Shown piece after piece: positions 14,165 to 16,343 of a stretch of 16,343 nt of DNA (positions are counted from its first letter, which is position 1; every line of letters begins with the position of its first letter). Origin of the DNA: TCS-49 sp964442515 (GTDB lineage: Bacteria > Campylobacterota > Campylobacteria > Campylobacterales > Sulfurovaceae); the NCBI GenBank assembly GCA_964442515.1, contig CAYUAC010000040.1, positions 1 to 16,343 of the forward strand, in the 5' to 3' direction. A program made the translations under genes and the position numbers. Under the pieces are notes generated by a model. The model had not been told where the DNA came from. It saw only the letters and a program-made list of their open reading frames with translations, and ran no database searches.

Positions 14165-14921
14165 AGTCCTGAGCGCTGCCCTGCACAAAGGCGGCATCAG
14201 CGAAGAAAAATTCAACGCCATCGTCAAAAAGCACAGCTTCGTGCAAGAAAGCAGCGATACGATCTACCTGCTGCTGCAGGCGGCGGGATTTCCCATCATC
14301 CATGATGAAGGAGCCAAGCGCTACGAATTGGCGACAAAGACGATGCCCATTGATAAAGCGCGCTTTTGTATCGTGGATTTAGAAACCAACGGCGGCAAAC
14401 CCGACCGTTCACAGATTATAGAGATCGGCGCGGTAATGGTGGAGGAAGGCAAGATCACCGATACCTTTGAAAGTCTGGTCCATTGCAGCTATCTGCCCAA
14501 ATTCGTCACCAAGATCACCGGAATCGATATGGACAGCCTCAAAAGCGCCCCGAAATTAAAAAAAGTTCTGTCTGAATTCAAGCAGTTTTTGGGAGATGCG
14601 GTATTTGTGGCCCACAACGTGGATTTTGATTATAAATTTCTGTCAAAATCCTTCAAACGCTTCGGACTGGGCGAAATCGCCAACCGCAAGGTCTGCACCA
14701 TCGACCTGGCCAGAAAAACGATCCCCAGCAAAAAATACGGTCTCAGCTACCTTAATGAAACGCTGCACCTGCAAAATGATGCCAGACACCGGGCTTTGGG
14801 CGATGCCAAGGCCACGGCCAGACTGCTTGCGATTATCATACAGAAACTGCCAGAAGAGGTACAGACGGTTGAAGACCTCATCGAATTTGCCAAACACGGC
14901 AAGAAGGTTTATACCACTTGA
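14148..14921 (+). CDS. dnaQ: DnaQ-family 3'-5' exonuclease (Pol III epsilon-like)
   Basis: A DEDDh exonuclease, probably the proofreading or an epsilon-like exonuclease. Residues about 70-240 hold the domain: ExoI Asp77 and Glu79 (VDLETNG), ExoII Asp161 (HNVDFD), and ExoIII His214 and Asp219 (HRALGDA). A 70-residue N-terminal extension of unknown fold precedes it; I recall similar extensions in Campylobacter DnaQ. The C-terminal tail after residue 240 is short and has no obvious clamp-binding motif. The ATG at 14148 overlaps trpF and has no clear ribosome-binding site, suggesting coupling. Its stop overlaps the convergent peptidase gene by 13 bases. True replicative epsilon versus a repair exonuclease cannot be decided from sequence. 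Confidence 0.88.
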   Translation: MQKSAEVLSAALHKGGISEEKFNAIVKKHSFVQESSDTIYLLLQAAGFPIIHDEGAKRYELATKTMPIDKARFCIVDLETNGGKPDRSQIIEIGAVMVEEGKITDTFESLVHCSYLPKFVTKITGIDMDSLKSAPKLKKVLSEFKQFLGDAVFVAHNVDFDYKFLSKSFKRFGLGEIANRKVCTIDLARKTIPSKKYGLSYLNETLHLQNDARHRALGDAKATARLLAIIIQKLPEEVQTVEDLIEFAKHGKKVYTT

Positions 14922-15637
14922 ACATGCCAGGGTTCATAACGGACCCCGTCGCTGTTGCCCCGGCGGTAACGGATATCGATATAGTTTAATTTTACCAGAC
15001 GTTTAAACTCATCGGTTTTGGCAAAACGTTCGGTGAAGTTGGCCCAGCCGTACCCGACCTTGCCCACGTCAAAATCCCCGCAGCTGTGATAAGAATACCC
15101 CGGAGGCGCCAGCGAGTACGAAGCCCTTTGCAGATCATATCCGCTTCGGCGGACGCTGTTTATAAAAAGGCTCAACTGCTTGGTGACGCTTCGCACGCCT
15201 GAAGTCAGCGTAATCGTATCGCCGATATCGTTCTTGATCTGTTTGTAGGTGGCAACAAAATCTTTATACAGATAGTGCCCGGTTGCGGGAATTTTGGCTA
15301 CATCGTTTTCAAAAACGGGCTGGGTCAGTTGATTGCAGGTACGAAGCCCGTAAAACCCAAACTCTCTGGCGTCTTTGTAAAAAATCTGTTCAATAAAATC
15401 CATCTCCTCAGGGCGAAATGCCCCGACGGCGGGATACGCTTTGGCCACGGAAAGCGCCCGGTCAAAAGAGATAATATTAAAATTACCGTATCCCACGACA
15501 TCCCGGACACGCTTAAGCCTGTCGTCAATACTGTCTACAAGGGCGCTGAAGCGGTCCTGCTCGCGCGCGGCAGACAGATGCAGGGGAAGAAACAATGCGA
15601 AAGCGCTGCTGGTTTGGATAAATCTTCTTCTATTCAT
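14909..15637 (-). CDS. Exported M15/VanY-like D-Ala-D-Ala carboxypeptidase
   Basis: A 242-residue putative peptidoglycan peptidase. The N-terminus has an arginine cluster plus a hydrophobic stretch ending in Ala-Ala (NRRRFIQTSSAFALF), fitting a twin-arginine signal peptide, so the enzyme should act in the periplasm. The zinc/catalytic region is SGVRS (146-150), SYHSCGDFD (182-190) and EPWH (235-238), the order seen in M15 (VanY/DacB-type) peptidases. The spacing differs from the usual SxHxxGxAxD: the second Asp (190) is six rather than seven residues after His184, with another Asp at 188. The ATG at 15637 is preceded only by AAAGAG immediately upstream. It stands alone, convergent with dnaQ and divergent from the BCCT gene. 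Substrate is inferred from family. Confidence 0.78.
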   Translation of the reverse strand: MNRRRFIQTSSAFALFLPLHLSAAREQDRFSALVDSIDDRLKRVRDVVGYGNFNIISFDRALSVAKAYPAVGAFRPEEMDFIEQIFYKDAREFGFYGLRTCNQLTQPVFENDVAKIPATGHYLYKDFVATYKQIKNDIGDTITLTSGVRSVTKQLSLFINSVRRSGYDLQRASYSLAPPGYSYHSCGDFDVGKVGYGWANFTERFAKTDEFKRLVKLNYIDIRYRRGNSDGVRYEPWHVQVV

Positions 15638-15673
15638 ACTCTTTTTAACCGATTATTAGATTTTCTTTTGCTT

Positions 15674-15679
15674 ATTTTA
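15674..15679 (-). promoter_or_regulatory. Possible -10 element for the M15 peptidase gene
   Basis: The minus strand reads TAAAAT about 37 bases before the peptidase start, within an AT-rich run. No clear -35 box is seen. The rest of the 147-base divergent region (15638-15784) holds poly-A/T runs and the BCCT promoter, with no further gene. Confidence 0.3.
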
Positions 15680-15746
15680 TCCAAAATACGGAAAAAAAAG
15701 ATTTAACCCCAAAGTGATTTCTGCTTTGTTAAATTTCTGTTTATGT

Positions 15747-15752
15747 TATAAT
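15747..15752 (+). promoter_or_regulatory. Extended -10 promoter of the BCCT transporter gene
   Basis: TATAAT is preceded by TG and one base (the extended -10 signature). No good -35 box is present. Transcription would begin near 15759, giving a leader of about 26 bases that contains the GAGGAG ribosome-binding site. Confidence 0.6.
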
Positions 15753-15784
15753 GACTTCAAATCCAACCAATAAGAGGAGTATCA

Positions 15785-16343
15785 ATGGATAACAAACCAT
15801 CACACGCGATGTTGAAACCGGTCTTTATCCCATCGGTCATTTTCATTGCGGTCTTAGTCCTTTTTACTATCGCTTCTCCAGATTTTGCGGGAGAAGCGTT
15901 TAACGGTATCAAAGGCTTTATCGCGGACAAGTTCGGCTGGCTGTACATGCTCAGTGTGTCTGTATTTACCGTTTTTGTGTTGTTTTTAGCGATCTCACGC
16001 TATGGCAAATTCAAACTCGGACCCGATCAGTCCAAACCTTCTTATTCGTATATTTCATGGTTTGCGATGCTGTTTTCGGCAGGTATGGGTATCGGGCTGA
16101 TGTTTTTCGGCGTCGCCGAACCGGTCATGCACTATACCTCTCCCCCGACAGGGGATGCTGAAACGGTTGCAGCGGCCAAGCTTGCGATGAATACCACTTT
16201 CTTTCACTGGGGTCTGCACGCATGGGCGATCTATGCCGTCATCGGTATGGTTCTGGCGTACTTTTCGTTCCGCCACGGCCTGCCTCTTACGATCCGCTCA
16301 TCGCTCTATCCGCTTATCGGCAACCGCATCTACGGCGGTATCG
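15785..16343 (+). CDS. BCCT-family (betaine/carnitine/choline) transporter, 5' part
   Basis: The gene runs off the right edge; 186 residues are present out of about 500-700 usual for the family. It begins MDNKPSHAML, with a short hydrophilic N-terminus and no long osmosensing extension. Hydrophobic helices lie near 13-30 and 52-70. The family signature GMGIGLMFFGVAEP lies at 100-113; this glycine-rich stretch matches the unwound substrate and sodium site of BetP. FHWGLHAWAIY follows at 140-150. The likely role is sodium-coupled uptake of glycine betaine or a related compatible solute, but which one cannot be told. The ATG at 15785 has GAGGAG six bases upstream and an extended -10 promoter ahead of it. 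Family is secure. Confidence 0.93.
   Translation, partial: MDNKPSHAMLKPVFIPSVIFIAVLVLFTIASPDFAGEAFNGIKGFIADKFGWLYMLSVSVFTVFVLFLAISRYGKFKLGPDQSKPSYSYISWFAMLFSAGMGIGLMFFGVAEPVMHYTSPPTGDAETVAAAKLAMNTTFFHWGLHAWAIYAVIGMVLAYFSFRHGLPLTIRSSLYPLIGNRIYGGI

Noticed and set aside
13478..14227. Minus-strand frame of 249 codons opposite trpF
   Set aside because: trpF on the plus strand has all its catalytic motifs; this frame is a shadow.

Overview
The window looks like chromosomal DNA of a Campylobacterota (Epsilonproteobacteria) species, probably free-living and sulfur- or hydrogen-oxidising (Sulfurovum/Sulfuricurvum/Sulfurimonas-like) rather than a host-adapted Campylobacter or Helicobacter. Four things point there: a nuo operon in which NuoE and NuoF are replaced by non-canonical proteins, a short FlaC-type flagellin-like protein, a stand-alone FlhB C-terminal homologue (FlhX type), and rpe lying close to dnaQ. 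The genus is inference. All identifications come from reading the translations; no database search was possible.

Layout. (1) Positions 6153 down to the left edge, minus strand: nuoA-nuoB-nuoC-nuoD, a 75-residue protein in the nuoE position, a 668-residue GltD/NfnB-like flavoprotein in the nuoF position, then nuoG, whose frame stops after its iron-sulfur domains at two tandem stop codons beside a cluster of palindromes. (2) 6321-7019, minus: flaC-like gene with its own sigma-28-like promoter and a hairpin terminator, divergent from (3) 7140-8477, plus: dcd (dCTP deaminase) and a patatin-like hydrolase. (4) 10607 down to 8466, minus: a tight five-gene run of a coiled-coil protein, a 78-residue protein, a 26-residue predicted membrane microprotein, a YajR-like MFS transporter and an FlhX-like protein. 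(5) 10732-14921, plus: a signalling pair (HDOD protein; STAS/receiver-like/STAS/CheX protein), then rpe, trpF and a DnaQ-family exonuclease. (6) 15637 down to 14909, minus: an exported M15/VanY-like peptidase. (7) 15785 to the right edge, plus: the start of a BCCT-family transporter.

How it fits together. The nuo genes encode the peripheral arm of a complex I that lacks the normal NADH-oxidising FMN module; electrons probably enter by another donor or through the GltD-like subunit. FlaC, FlhX and the CheX/HDOD pair point to a flagellated, chemotactic cell. The other genes are housekeeping (dUMP supply, pentose phosphate, tryptophan, DNA proofreading, peptidoglycan trimming) or compatible-solute uptake. 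Genes are packed very tightly: most are separated by fewer than 20 bases or overlap, and two convergent pairs overlap at their stop codons. I see no tRNA, rRNA, CRISPR array, transposase or phage gene. No gene-free stretch exceeds 300 bases; the longest are 6154-6320, 7020-7139, 10608-10731 and 15638-15784, each of which holds promoter-like sequence.
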